A stretch of 64,000 bases of DNA from Rhodospirillales bacterium 20-60-12 (GCA_002255495.1 NCAP01000001.1:1-64000); one strand, 5' to 3'. Shown: positions 34,231 through 42,727, counted from the stretch's first letter. Notes: generated from the sequence alone by a model not told the origin. Translations and numbers: made by a program.

Positions 34231-37200
34231 ATGACATCGCCCGGCCGATCCATCGTCAAACCAGCCGAACTCGCAGCCGCCGCCTGGACAGCAGGCTTGC
34301 AGGAGATGGCTGCGCAGAATTACTCGACCGCGATTGCCTGGCTCGAACGGGTCCGACGGCTCGCCCGTGACGACCCGCGCCCGCGCCTTGATCTGGCGCT
34401 GGCTTATCGCGCCGCCGGCCGTGGCGCGGCGGAGGCGGAATTCCAGGCTCTTGCCACCACTTACAATCTCGCGGCCGCCTGGCTCGGCATCGTATCGTGC
34501 CGGCACCAGACGGGCGATCATGCAGGGGCGGCAGCCGCATTGGGCCATCTACTCGCCCGCTCGATCATGCCGGCCGATGCCAGCTTTGCCCAAACCGCGA
34601 CCATGCTCGCTGAAGCGAGCGGGGCGCCTGGCTGGTGCGGCATCACTGCGGGCGGGCAATTGCGGATCAGCGCAACCGCGACGCCGCAAATCACCGCCGA
34701 TGGCCGCAAGCTGACACTGACCAAAGCCCGCGGCGGCTTGTATGACCTACCGCCAAGCGCCCGCACGGCCCGCCTGCTGAGTGTCACCTGCGCAGGCGCT
34801 TCTTTGCTGGGCTCGCCTTTGGATATGCTCGCGTTGCATCGGATCGACGGCATCGTGGCGGCCGATCAGGGCGGCATCAGCGGCTGGGCCGCCTGGCCTG
34901 CTTGTGCGTCCGCCAAGCCCGAACTTTATCTCAAGGACGCCAAGGGCCGGACACGCCGCATCGATCTCGGCGCGGAACTCCCGGTTGACCTCGCGCAACC
35001 ATTCGCCACCCGCTACGCTTTCGCGCTTGATCAAGCTTCTTTGCACGGATTGACGGCGCCGCTGCATGTCATGGGCGCGGACCAGCGCCCACTGATGGGC
35101 AGCCCGCTCGATCCGCAAGCCGAGATCAAAGCCGCCTATGCCATCGCCGCGTCGGTCAATCGAAAAGCCGCGCGCATTCCCAGCCGCGCCGCGATTCCGG
35201 CCGATATCATCGGCCCGCCGCCTGCGAAAACCCCCAAGCGGGCGAAACTGGCGGTCATCGTCCCGGTCTATCGCGGGCTTGCGACCACTATCGCCTGCCT
35301 GCAAGCTTTGTTCGCGGCGCGCGAAGGGGCTGACATCATCATCATCGATGATGGCTCGCCCGAGCCTTCATTGAGCCGCCATGTCGCAGAATACGCAGCC
35401 ATCCAAGGCGTCACTTTGATCCGCAACCGGCAAAATCGCGGCTTTCCGGCAGCGGTGAATGCCGGGCTGGCCGCTGCCGCCCGGCTACCGGGCAAACGCG
35501 ATGTTTTGCTCCTCAACAGCGACACTTTGCTGCCGCCCGGCGCACTGGGCCGGCTTACCGATGCGGCCTATCGCACGCCCGCGACCGGCACGGTGACAGC
35601 TTTATCCAACGACGCCACCATTCTGAGCTACCCTGACCCGACCGGCGGCAACCCTGCACCTGATCTGCCCGGCACTATCGCGCTGGACCGGCTGGCGGCG
35701 AAAACCAATCGCCAATTATCGATCGAGATCCCGACCGCCATCGGGTTTTGTATGGTTATCCGCCATGATTGCCTGGCCGCCACAGGCTTGTTCCGCACGG
35801 ATGTTTTTGCCCAAGGCTATGGCGAAGAAAATGATTTCTGCATCCGCGCGCGGCATTTGGGCTATCGCCATATGGCGGCGATGGATGTGTTCGTCGCGCA
35901 TCATGGCAGCGTGTCGTTCGGCCTGGCGGGCCGTGCGCTGGCGGCGCGGAATATCGATATACTGAATCGGCTGCACCCCGGCTACGACCAATTGATTGCC
36001 GATTTCATCGCCGCCGACCCGCTTGCCGCCGCGCGGCGCAAGCTCGATGAAGCCCGGCTGCGCCGCGCAGCACAGGGCAAGCGCAGCGTATTGCTGATAT
36101 CGCACGATCATGGCGGCGGCGTTGCCCGCATCATTGCCGAACGTATGGCGCGCTACCGCGATGACGGCCTGCTGCCCGTGTTGATCGGCCCGTCTTTCCC
36201 CGATGAAGCCATGTTCGAACGCGGCTACGGCCTGAGCCGGATCAGCACCAAACCGCAGGCGGATTACCCGAATTTGACCTATGATCTGCCGCGTGAAGCG
36301 CCGGCCCTGCACGCCTTGCTGCGCCGGCTGAAGCCCGATCATGCCCAATTGCATCATTCCCTCGGCCAGCACCCGAGCATCCGCGACCTCGCCCATGAAC
36401 TCGGCATAGCGCAGGATATCGTGGTTCATGATTATGCCGCCTTCTGCCCCCGGGTAAATCTGATCGGCGCCGGCCGGCGCTATTGCGGCGAGCCGGCGAT
36501 TGCACAATGCACAATCTGCGTCGCGGATGAAGGCAACGAAATTGCCGAGGCGATTTCACCCGCCGATTTGCGCGCCCGCTCAGCCGGTGAATTCGCGCGC
36601 GCCCGGCGCATCGCCGTGCCTTCGGCGGACGCCGCAAAGCGCCTCGCCCGGCATTTTCCCTCTCTCAGCGCGATTCAACTTGACGTGACGCCGTGGGAAA
36701 ATGACGAACTCGATTTCTCCCTCCGCCCCCCGCCCGGTCCGCGTGCGCCCCGGCGCATCGCGGTCATCGGCGGCATCGGCCCGGCCAAGGGCTATGATGT
36801 TTTGCGCGACTGCGCGCGCGACGCCGCCAGCCGCAACCTGCCGCTCTCCTTCGTGCTCATCGGCGCCAGTGAGGATGATCAACGCCTGATCGATACCGGG
36901 CGCGTCTTCATCACCGGTGCCTATCAGGAGGGCGAAGCGGCTGGGCTATTGCGCCAGCATCAGGCGGATTTGTGCTTCCTGCCCTCGATCTGGCCTGAAA
37001 CCTGGTGCTTCACCCTGAGCGAGGCCTGGCGCGGCGGCTGCTACGTGATCGGGTTCGATCTGGGTGCGCCGGCCGCGCGTCTGGCGGCCACACAGCGTGG
37101 CCATTTATTGCCGCTCGGCCTGCCGACCGCGCGGATCAATGACATCCTGCTTGCGTGGCAGCCTGATTTGCGCAATCTCAACCAAACGCCGTTACCTTCG

Positions 37201-37269
37201 AAGTCAGTCAACATTCTTCGCCCTCACTTAACAAATCAAACACGAGAGTCATCCAATGGCCAAATCTGA
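34231..37269 (+). CDS. Large two-domain glycosyltransferase (GT2 plus GT4)
   Basis: 1012 residues. Residues 1-110 are an alpha-helical, TPR-like segment (LAAAAWTAGLQEMAAQNYST). Residues about 335-580 are a GT2 domain: LAVIVPVYRGLATTIACLQA, IIIIDDGSPEPS, VLLLNSDTLLPPG (DxD-like) and YGEENDFCIRARHLGYRHM. Residues about 615-970 look like a GT4 enzyme: LLISHDHGGGVARIIAERM, RRIAVIGGIGPAKGYDVLRD and LPSIWPETWCFTLSEAWRGG with the E-x7-E-like donor site. Such double enzymes build polysaccharide or modify proteins. The intervening region (about 110-330) has no recognised domain. It overlaps the next gene by 14 bases. No membrane helices, so it probably works in the cytoplasm before export. Confidence 0.87.
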   Translation: MTSPGRSIVKPAELAAAAWTAGLQEMAAQNYSTAIAWLERVRRLARDDPRPRLDLALAYRAAGRGAAEAEFQALATTYNLAAAWLGIVSCRHQTGDHAGAAAALGHLLARSIMPADASFAQTATMLAEASGAPGWCGITAGGQLRISATATPQITADGRKLTLTKARGGLYDLPPSARTARLLSVTCAGASLLGSPLDMLALHRIDGIVAADQGGISGWAAWPACASAKPELYLKDAKGRTRRIDLGAELPVDLAQPFATRYAFALDQASLHGLTAPLHVMGADQRPLMGSPLDPQAEIKAAYAIAASVNRKAARIPSRAAIPADIIGPPPAKTPKRAKLAVIVPVYRGLATTIACLQALFAAREGADIIIIDDGSPEPSLSRHVAEYAAIQGVTLIRNRQNRGFPAAVNAGLAAAARLPGKRDVLLLNSDTLLPPGALGRLTDAAYRTPATGTVTALSNDATILSYPDPTGGNPAPDLPGTIALDRLAAKTNRQLSIEIPTAIGFCMVIRHDCLAATGLFRTDVFAQGYGEENDFCIRARHLGYRHMAAMDVFVAHHGSVSFGLAGRALAARNIDILNRLHPGYDQLIADFIAADPLAAARRKLDEARLRRAAQGKRSVLLISHDHGGGVARIIAERMARYRDDGLLPVLIGPSFPDEAMFERGYGLSRISTKPQADYPNLTYDLPREAPALHALLRRLKPDHAQLHHSLGQHPSIRDLAHELGIAQDIVVHDYAAFCPRVNLIGAGRRYCGEPAIAQCTICVADEGNEIAEAISPADLRARSAGEFARARRIAVPSADAAKRLARHFPSLSAIQLDVTPWENDELDFSLRPPPGPRAPRRIAVIGGIGPAKGYDVLRDCARDAASRNLPLSFVLIGASEDDQRLIDTGRVFITGAYQEGEAAGLLRQHQADLCFLPSIWPETWCFTLSEAWRGGCYVIGFDLGAPAARLAATQRGHLLPLGLPTARINDILLAWQPDLRNLNQTPLPSKSVNILRPHLTNQTRESSNGQI

Positions 37270-38098
37270 AGCTGCTCCTGCCGTCGCTGCGCAACCCGGC
37301 GAACAACGCCCTGGCGTCGTCCAGGAATTGAAGGTCACCGGCCATCTGATGACCCTCGATACCGGTCTGTTCTGTATCATCAACGAAGCCAACCCGAATG
37401 CTGCTTCATTCGGCGGTCTGCCGGGCGTGCGCGTCTCGCCCCCGCCGATCGATCCACGCGGCGTGGAAATCTCCGGCTTTCGCCCCGATGGTTGGCTGTC
37501 GGCCAATGGTGACGCGGCCTTGGTCAAAATCCCCAACGGTCCCTCGCAAATTCTTGTCACCGTCTATCAAATGCCCAACATGGCGGACGCCGCACCCCGC
37601 TTGCAGGTGATGCAATTGCTCAACGGTGCCGCGGCCCCGGCCCAACCGGCACGCGCCCCCGAAGTGATGGACGTGCTGGCGCATATTCAAACGCGTGGCG
37701 ATGTCGGATCGAAATTCGGCGAATGGCTCGGCGAACCCGGCAGCCAGAATTGGATCGAGGGCTTTGCCGTCGCCGCCCCGGCCGGCATTGCCGCCACCGA
37801 CATCTCATATCAGGCGGTGCTCGGCCGCGGCTGGCTCTCGCCCTGGGTCGAAGCCGGGCAATATTGCGGCAGCCGGGGCATGGCCCTGCCCTTGCTCGGC
37901 CTGCGGGTGCGCCTGCAAGGCGAGGCCGCCGAACAATATGACGTGGTGTGCGAAGCAAGCTTCGTCGATGGTCTGAAAGCTGGCCCGGTCGGCAATGACG
38001 AAACCTGCGAAGCCCCGAGCCTCGCTGCCCTTGAAGCGATCAAAATTACCCTGGTCCCGCTCACCAAAACCCGCCAGACCGGCCGCGGCCGCCGTTGA
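37256..38098 (+). CDS. Unknown protein with ChW-like repeats
   Basis: A 280-residue protein. The N-terminal 100 residues (ELKVTGHLMTLDTGLFCIIN, FGGLPGVRVSPPPIDPRGVEI) match no family I recognise. The C-terminal part resembles clostridial hydrophobic-with-tryptophan (ChW) repeats: ISYQAVLGRGWLSPWVEAGQ, then YCGSRGMALPLLGLRVRLQG, and a degenerate second copy ending LAALEAIKITLVPL. No signal peptide is visible, so if exported it would need the type I system encoded upstream; that is inference. It sits between two glycosyltransferase genes and starts inside the preceding one. Confidence 0.75.
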   Translation: MAKSEAAPAVAAQPGEQRPGVVQELKVTGHLMTLDTGLFCIINEANPNAASFGGLPGVRVSPPPIDPRGVEISGFRPDGWLSANGDAALVKIPNGPSQILVTVYQMPNMADAAPRLQVMQLLNGAAAPAQPARAPEVMDVLAHIQTRGDVGSKFGEWLGEPGSQNWIEGFAVAAPAGIAATDISYQAVLGRGWLSPWVEAGQYCGSRGMALPLLGLRVRLQGEAAEQYDVVCEASFVDGLKAGPVGNDETCEAPSLAALEAIKITLVPLTKTRQTGRGRR

Positions 38099-38123
38099 GC
38101 ATGACCCTGGAGCTGCACGCGAC

Positions 38124-39440
38124 GTGAGATTTCTCTTCGTTCACCAGAATTTTCCGGGGCAATATCTGCATATCGTGCGTAATCTCGTGGCCGAAGGCGG
38201 TCACGAGATTTTATTCATGACCGAGCCGAACCGCAATAATATCGTCGGTGTACGCAAAGTCACTTATGCCCGCCCGCCTTCCACCCACGCCATCATTCAC
38301 CCCGACGCCCGCGAATTCGAGCTCGCCATGCGCCGCGCCGAGGCAGCCCTCTCAGGCGGCAAGCAAATCAAGGCGCTCGGCTTTCAACCCGACATCATCA
38401 TCGGCCATCATGGCTGGGGCGAATTGCTCAGCCTGTGCGATTTGTTCCCCGGCGTGCCGATCCTGGGCTATTTCGAGTTTTATTATCGCTCAAACGGCGG
38501 CGATGTGAATTTCGACCCCGAATTCCCCATCCCGATGGAACGCTTCGGTGCCGTGCGCGCGAAAAACGCCGTCAACCATCTCGCCCTTACACTGGGCCAT
38601 CATGGCCAGACCCCGACCATTGCCCAATGGCACACCTACCCCGACTGGGCGCAAAAACTGATGACGGTCATCCAGGAAGGGGTCAATCTCGAACAATGCA
38701 GCCCCAACCCGGCCGGCCGCCGGCAGGCTTTGACCATAGGCTCCATGAAAGTGACGGCACGGCAAAAACTCGTCACCTTCGTGGCCCGCAATCTCGAACC
38801 CTATCGCGGCTTTCACACGCTGATGCGGGCATTGCCAAAAATTCTCGACGAACGCAGCGATGTCGTCGTCTCGATCGTCGGTGGCGATGAAGTCAGCTAC
38901 GGCGCCATGCCCGATCAAGGCGGCAGCTGGCGCGAGGTGATGCTCGCCGAACTCGCCGGCAAACTCGATCTCTCGCGCATCCATTTCCACGGCAAAGTGC
39001 CCTACGAGCAGCATCTGGCACTGCTCAAACGCTCGGATGCACATATCTATCTGTCATACCCCTTCGTCGCCTCATGGTCGCTGCGCGAAGCCATGGCCGT
39101 AGGTTGCACCATCATCGGCTCAGACACCGAAACCGTCACCGAATTCATCCATGACGGCGAAACCGGCCTGATCACGCCCGGCCTTAACCCCAAAGCCCTC
39201 GCTCTACGCACACTCGAAGCCCTCGAAGACAAAAAACTCGCAACCCGCCTCGGCCAAAATGCCCGGCAATTCGCCGTCAAACATCTCGATCTCGCCGATT
39301 ATCTCACCCGCTACCGCGCCGAAATCGAACGCGTCACCGGCAAACAACTCGCCCCTCCCTCGCTCATACCCACCCGAAAATCGAGCGGCGGGACAGTAAG
39401 GCCAAAGGGCTCCGCCCTTTTGAAACCCGCCAGGGGATAA
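38124..39440 (+). CDS. Glycosyltransferase family 4
   Basis: A 438-residue cytoplasmic GT4/GT-B enzyme. Its start RFLFVHQNFPGQYLHIVRNL belongs to the Glyco_trans_4_3 group. The donor half holds VARNLEPYRGFHTLMRALP, IHFHGKVPYEQHLALLK and LSYPFVASWSLREAMAVGCT with the conserved E, then GLITPGLNPKALA. GTG 38124 is preferred; a longer frame overlaps the ChW-like gene and lacks similarity. The last 20 or so codons run into an intergenic palindromic repeat (39404-39489), giving an odd tail SGGTVRPKGSALLKPARG. It ends the secretion-glycosyltransferase cluster. Confidence 0.88.
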   Translation: MRFLFVHQNFPGQYLHIVRNLVAEGGHEILFMTEPNRNNIVGVRKVTYARPPSTHAIIHPDAREFELAMRRAEAALSGGKQIKALGFQPDIIIGHHGWGELLSLCDLFPGVPILGYFEFYYRSNGGDVNFDPEFPIPMERFGAVRAKNAVNHLALTLGHHGQTPTIAQWHTYPDWAQKLMTVIQEGVNLEQCSPNPAGRRQALTIGSMKVTARQKLVTFVARNLEPYRGFHTLMRALPKILDERSDVVVSIVGGDEVSYGAMPDQGGSWREVMLAELAGKLDLSRIHFHGKVPYEQHLALLKRSDAHIYLSYPFVASWSLREAMAVGCTIIGSDTETVTEFIHDGETGLITPGLNPKALALRTLEALEDKKLATRLGQNARQFAVKHLDLADYLTRYRAEIERVTGKQLAPPSLIPTRKSSGGTVRPKGSALLKPARG

Positions 39441-39489
39441 TCCCCTGGACCCTGGTACGGCTCTCAGCAAAAAGGGGCAGAGCCCCTTT
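39404..39489. repeat. Triple hairpin between convergent genes
   Basis: Three perfect inverted repeats in tandem: AAAGGGC/GCCCTTT (39404-39420), CCAGGGGA/TCCCCTGG (39430-39448) and AAAGGGGC/GCCCCTTT (39471-39489). This is a GC-rich palindromic spacer of a kind I associate with Acetobacteraceae. It probably terminates both the GT4 gene and the amidase gene. Confidence 0.75.
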
Positions 39490-39506
39490 GCTTCGCTACC
39501 CGCCGC

Positions 39507-40349
39507 TCACATATTTGTCAGGGCGTATTTGCGGGCGAGGAACCAGGCATCGACGGCGGTTTTCATCGACTCGGCGATGCGTGTCCGGAAGGCGGGGGTG
39601 CGCAATTCGGCTTCATCTTGGGGGTTCGAGAGGAAGGCTGTTTCGACCAGGACGCTGGGGATGGCGGAGGATTGCAGGACGGCGAAGGTGGCGTGCCGGG
39701 CTGGGTTATTCAGCATATCGACATTTTTCGACAGGGCATTGATCATATGTTGTTGCAGGACGCGCGATTCCAGTTTGGTGCTGTGCTGCATGAGGCTGAA
39801 CAGGATTTTCGCGACATCGGGTGAGACGCCGCGGAAGCTGGGATTGGCCAATTTTTCGACGCTATTTTCCGATGTCGCGATTTTGGCGGCCAGCGCGTCG
39901 GAGGCTTGATCGGAGAATGTATAGACGCTGGCGCCGCGCACGACATCGTTTGGCGAGACGGAATTGGCGTGGATGGAGAGAAACACGGCCGCTTTATGTC
40001 GCTCGGCGATATCCACCCGGGTTTGCAGCGGGATGAAAATATCGGTCGCGCGGGTCATCACGACGTCGTAGCCGGAGCGGATGAGGGTATCTTTGAGGTC
40101 ATAGGCGGCGGCGAGGGCGATGTTTTTTTCATAGAGATTGCCCGACCCGATACAGCCCGGGTCGTGCCCGCCATGACCGGGATCGATGACCACCAGCCGG
40201 TCGGTATCGGCAAGGCGGGTGGCGGGCCGGGAGAGCAGGCGGCGCTGTCCGGTTTCGGCGGCCCGCGCGAGGCCGCTGCGCATCCAGACCGGCAACATGA
40301 TGGTTGCCTTGACCCCTGCGTCCAGAAAGAACCGTCGTGAAAACGCCAT
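39507..40349 (-). CDS. N-acetylmuramoyl-L-alanine amidase, Tat-exported
   Basis: A 280-residue Amidase_3 zinc enzyme that removes stem peptides from peptidoglycan, as AmiA and AmiC do at division. It begins with the twin-arginine signal SRRFFLDAG. Zinc ligands and catalysis are seen in VVIDPGHGGHDPG, LYEKNIALA, FLSIHANSV and SVLVETAFLSN. ATG 40349 follows GGGAGT; a longer N-terminus would put residues before the Tat motif. There is no AMIN or LysM domain, so it is a simple catalytic unit. It is convergent with the GT4 gene. Confidence 0.93.
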   Translation of the reverse strand: MAFSRRFFLDAGVKATIMLPVWMRSGLARAAETGQRRLLSRPATRLADTDRLVVIDPGHGGHDPGCIGSGNLYEKNIALAAAYDLKDTLIRSGYDVVMTRATDIFIPLQTRVDIAERHKAAVFLSIHANSVSPNDVVRGASVYTFSDQASDALAAKIATSENSVEKLANPSFRGVSPDVAKILFSLMQHSTKLESRVLQQHMINALSKNVDMLNNPARHATFAVLQSSAIPSVLVETAFLSNPQDEAELRTPAFRTRIAESMKTAVDAWFLARKYALTNM

Positions 40350-40551
40350 GTGACTCCCAGCCTTTGACCCAAAAACGCCGAACTTCAACTATGTCTGATC
40401 CAGAGACATGTCATCCGATGAGCTTGGCATTATCGAATTAAACTGATCGGATCTTGATCCAGGATAACAAAATTCACCGAGTTCGGCCTTAAGATCAAAA
40501 GCTAATAGCATGAGAATAAATGATTTAACAATATTTTAGATGCCGGGCCTG

Positions 40552-40992
40552 TCAAGCCTGCGATTTTAGAAATCTCACAAAGGCCCGCAGCGTGATGTCC
40601 GAGACGTGATGTTCCATGCCTTCGGCGTCCGCTTCGGCGGTTTCGAGCGGCACGCCGATCGCCTGTAATAACGCGACCATCACCCGATGACGTGCGTGAA
40701 CGCGTGCGGCCAGGGCCTGGCCTTCGTCGGTCAGAAACACGCCGCGATAGGGTTTGGAGGTGGCCAGGCCCTCGCGTTTCAGCCGGTTGATGCTTTTCAC
40801 TGCGGTCGGGTGCGAAACGCCGAGCCGGCGCGCAATATCGATCGGCCGGGCTTCGCCGTTGATGCTCAGCAGATCGGCGATCAATTCAACATAATCCTCA
40901 AGCAGCGCCGTTGCTTGCGCGTTGCGGGTTTTACCGAAGCGCCGCGCCTGGGTCGGCTCCGTTGGTAGTTCGGGCGCTCGTTTACTGACCAT
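40552..40992 (-). CDS. mntR: DtxR/MntR-type metal-dependent regulator
   Basis: A 146-residue regulator with an N-terminal winged helix: DYVELIADLLSINGEARPIDIARRLGVSHPTAVKSINRLKR. A dimerisation domain follows with the metal-ligand residues in AEADAEGMEHHVSDITLRAF (E, H, H). MntR proteins repress manganese uptake when Mn(II) is bound. It diverges from a small membrane gene and an Nramp-like transporter, with a palindrome over their promoter. ATG 40992 has GGAG upstream. Confidence 0.9.
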   Translation of the reverse strand: MVSKRAPELPTEPTQARRFGKTRNAQATALLEDYVELIADLLSINGEARPIDIARRLGVSHPTAVKSINRLKREGLATSKPYRGVFLTDEGQALAARVHARHRVMVALLQAIGVPLETAEADAEGMEHHVSDITLRAFVRFLKSQA

Positions 40993-41047
40993 GCCTCACT
41001 CCATATCAACCACAATAAATCACAAACAAATCTGAAAACCAAGCCGA

Positions 41048-41075
41048 TTGACGAAATTAAAGCCAAGGCTATACT
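41048..41075 (+). promoter_or_regulatory. Sigma-70 promoter of the Nramp operon
   Basis: TTGACG (41048-41053), 16-base spacer, TATACT (41070-41075). The predicted start of transcription near 41082 is two bases before ATG 41084, so the mRNA may be leaderless. TATAAT at 41075-41080 is an alternative -10. Confidence 0.7.
41057..41074. promoter_or_regulatory. Putative MntR operator
   Basis: TTAAAGCC AA GGCTATAC is an imperfect palindrome (6 of 8 positions symmetric) overlapping the spacer and -10 element. The right half resembles the E. coli MntR half-site GGCTATGTT. It lies between mntR and the transporter operon. Confidence 0.65.
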
Positions 41076-41083
41076 ATAATGGT

Positions 41084-41293
41084 ATGGATACAGAGCTCAC
41101 CTCGCCTGCCGAAACCTTGCCGCCAACGGCTCTGCAAATCGCCGCCGGCCAATATGCGGCCCGCCGCAATATTGTCTTTCAGCGTGTGAAGCTCTCGCCT
41201 TTGATGCGTATCATGCTGTGGTCCTTACGGATTTATGTGGTGGTGATGCTGGCGGTTGTGGTCATTCAACTGAGCAGGTTGATCCGGCCTTGA
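41084..41293 (+). CDS. Small membrane protein upstream of the Nramp-like gene
   Basis: A 69-residue protein with one C-terminal transmembrane helix (IMLWSLRIYVVVMLAVVVIQL) preceded by a positive stretch AARRNIVFQRVK. The ATG lies two bases after the predicted transcription start. Its stop overlaps a TTG start for the Nramp-like gene (TTGA), implying translational coupling. I know no family. A helper or leader for the transporter is inference. Confidence 0.6.
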   Translation: MDTELTSPAETLPPTALQIAAGQYAARRNIVFQRVKLSPLMRIMLWSLRIYVVVMLAVVVIQLSRLIRP

Positions 41294-42627
41294 ACCAACC
41301 GGCACCTCCTATTCTGCACGAGGATTTCGACCGCGCGCAGGATCATTTGAAAATCGTCGCCGCACGTGGCACTCGGCAACGCGGATGGAATAGCCGGTTG
41401 CTATGGCTGCTGATCGGCCCAGGCATTTTGGCGTTCCTCGGTGAGAATGATGCGCCGAGCATGCTCTCTTACGCCGCCACCGGCGCGCAATTCGGCATCG
41501 GATTCTTTCTGCCTTTCGTGATTCTGACCTTCGCCATCGGCTTTGTCGTGCAGGAGATGGCCGGGCGCATAGGGGCTGCCACTGGGCAGGGCCATGCAGC
41601 GCTGATTTTCGCCCGGTTCGGCAAATTCTGGGGCGGCTTTGCGATGCTCGATCTGGCGGCGGGCAATTTTCTGACCTTGGTCGCTGAATTCATCGGTATT
41701 CGTGCGGGCCTCGGTTTTTTTGGTGTTCCACCGGCACTCGCGGTCGGCGGCAGTATTGTCCTGATCGCGCTTGCTGTCTCCACCTCGCGCTATTGGACCT
41801 GGGAGCGCATCACCATGGTGCTGGCGCTCGGCAATGCGGTGTTCGTGCCTGTTGCCCTTCTGGCCAAGCCGGATTGGCATCAGGTCGGGTCTGCCTTGGT
41901 CACCTGGAGCCCGCTGCATGGCGGCTTCAAACCCGACACCATAACCTTGATGGTTGCCGATATCGGCGCCACCGTGACCCCCTGGATGTTGTTTTTCCAG
42001 CAAGGCGCCGTTGCCGATAAAGGGCTCACCGCCAGCGAAATCGGCGGCGCCCGGCTCGATACCATCATCGGCGCCGTGCTCGCCGCCGGCTTTGCGATCG
42101 CCTCGATCATTGCGACAGCGCCGTTATTCAGCCACGGGATCAGTGCGGCGAATTTTCAGGCCGCGCAATTCGCCGAGGCGCTGATGCCCTATATCGGCCA
42201 TACCGGTGCGGCCTTATTCGCCATCGGTATTTTTGAAGCGGGCCTGGTCGCTGCCATCACCATTTCCACCTCGTCGGCCTATGCCTATGGCGAGGTCACC
42301 GGCAGCGCGCATGGCATGAACAGCTCGATCCGCGATGGCTGGCCGTTTTATCTGGTTCTGCTGGGCTCGGTATGCACCGCCGGCGGCCTGATCCTGATCC
42401 CTGGCGCGCCGCTGGAGGACATCATCATTCTGGTCAATGTGGTCGCCACATTGGCAATGCCCCCTGCCCTGCTGTTTTTAATCACGCTGGCCAATGACCG
42501 CGAAGTGATGGGCGAGCATCGTAACGGCCTATGGTGGAACATTGCCGGGGTCACGGTGACCATATTCATGATCCTGAGCGGCCTGCTCTACGCCCTCACC
42601 GTGCTGATGCCTCATCTATTTGGATAG
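41290..42627 (+). CDS. Nramp-related divalent metal transporter
   Basis: A 445-residue membrane protein with about eleven helices. Helix 1 reads GPGILAFLGENDAPSMLSYA in place of the canonical DPGN loop; helix 6 reads TVTPWMLFFQQGAVADKG, where true MntH proteins have a metal-binding M-P-H. It therefore belongs to a diverged Nramp branch. Adjacent mntR and its operator suggest Mn(II) uptake, but Fe or Mg cannot be excluded. Start TTG 41290 on the upstream stop is preferred. A long inverted repeat follows the stop. Confidence 0.82.
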   Translation: MNQPAPPILHEDFDRAQDHLKIVAARGTRQRGWNSRLLWLLIGPGILAFLGENDAPSMLSYAATGAQFGIGFFLPFVILTFAIGFVVQEMAGRIGAATGQGHAALIFARFGKFWGGFAMLDLAAGNFLTLVAEFIGIRAGLGFFGVPPALAVGGSIVLIALAVSTSRYWTWERITMVLALGNAVFVPVALLAKPDWHQVGSALVTWSPLHGGFKPDTITLMVADIGATVTPWMLFFQQGAVADKGLTASEIGGARLDTIIGAVLAAGFAIASIIATAPLFSHGISAANFQAAQFAEALMPYIGHTGAALFAIGIFEAGLVAAITISTSSAYAYGEVTGSAHGMNSSIRDGWPFYLVLLGSVCTAGGLILIPGAPLEDIIILVNVVATLAMPPALLFLITLANDREVMGEHRNGLWWNIAGVTVTIFMILSGLLYALTVLMPHLFG

Positions 42628-42658
42628 AGCGTGATCGTTTTACAACGACACGTTCTAT
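42624..42658. repeat. Inverted repeat at the Nramp stop codon
   Basis: ATAGAGCGTG (42624-42633) and CACGTTCTAT (42649-42658) match in 9 of 10 positions. The left arm includes the TAG stop. It forms the first of two adjacent stem-loops before znuA. Confidence 0.6.
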
Positions 42659-42670
42659 ATTCATTCTGTC

Positions 42671-42727
42671 GATCAATCTCATAGATTGAGCTGGAGATAA
42701 GCGATTCCAGCTCAATCTATATTGATC
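42671..42727. repeat. Long hairpin between the Nramp-like gene and znuA
   Basis: ATAGATTGAGCTGGA (42681-42695) and TCCAGCTCAATCTAT (42706-42720) are a perfect 15-bp stem with a 10-base loop. GATCAAT (42671-42677) and ATTGATC (42721-42727) extend it past a 3-base bulge. No T-run follows. A palindromic intergenic element or mRNA-stability structure is likely. Confidence 0.75.

Noticed and set aside
28659-39440. RTX substrate of the type I secretion system
   Set aside because: No GGxGxDxxx nonapeptide repeats were seen in any frame of the cluster.
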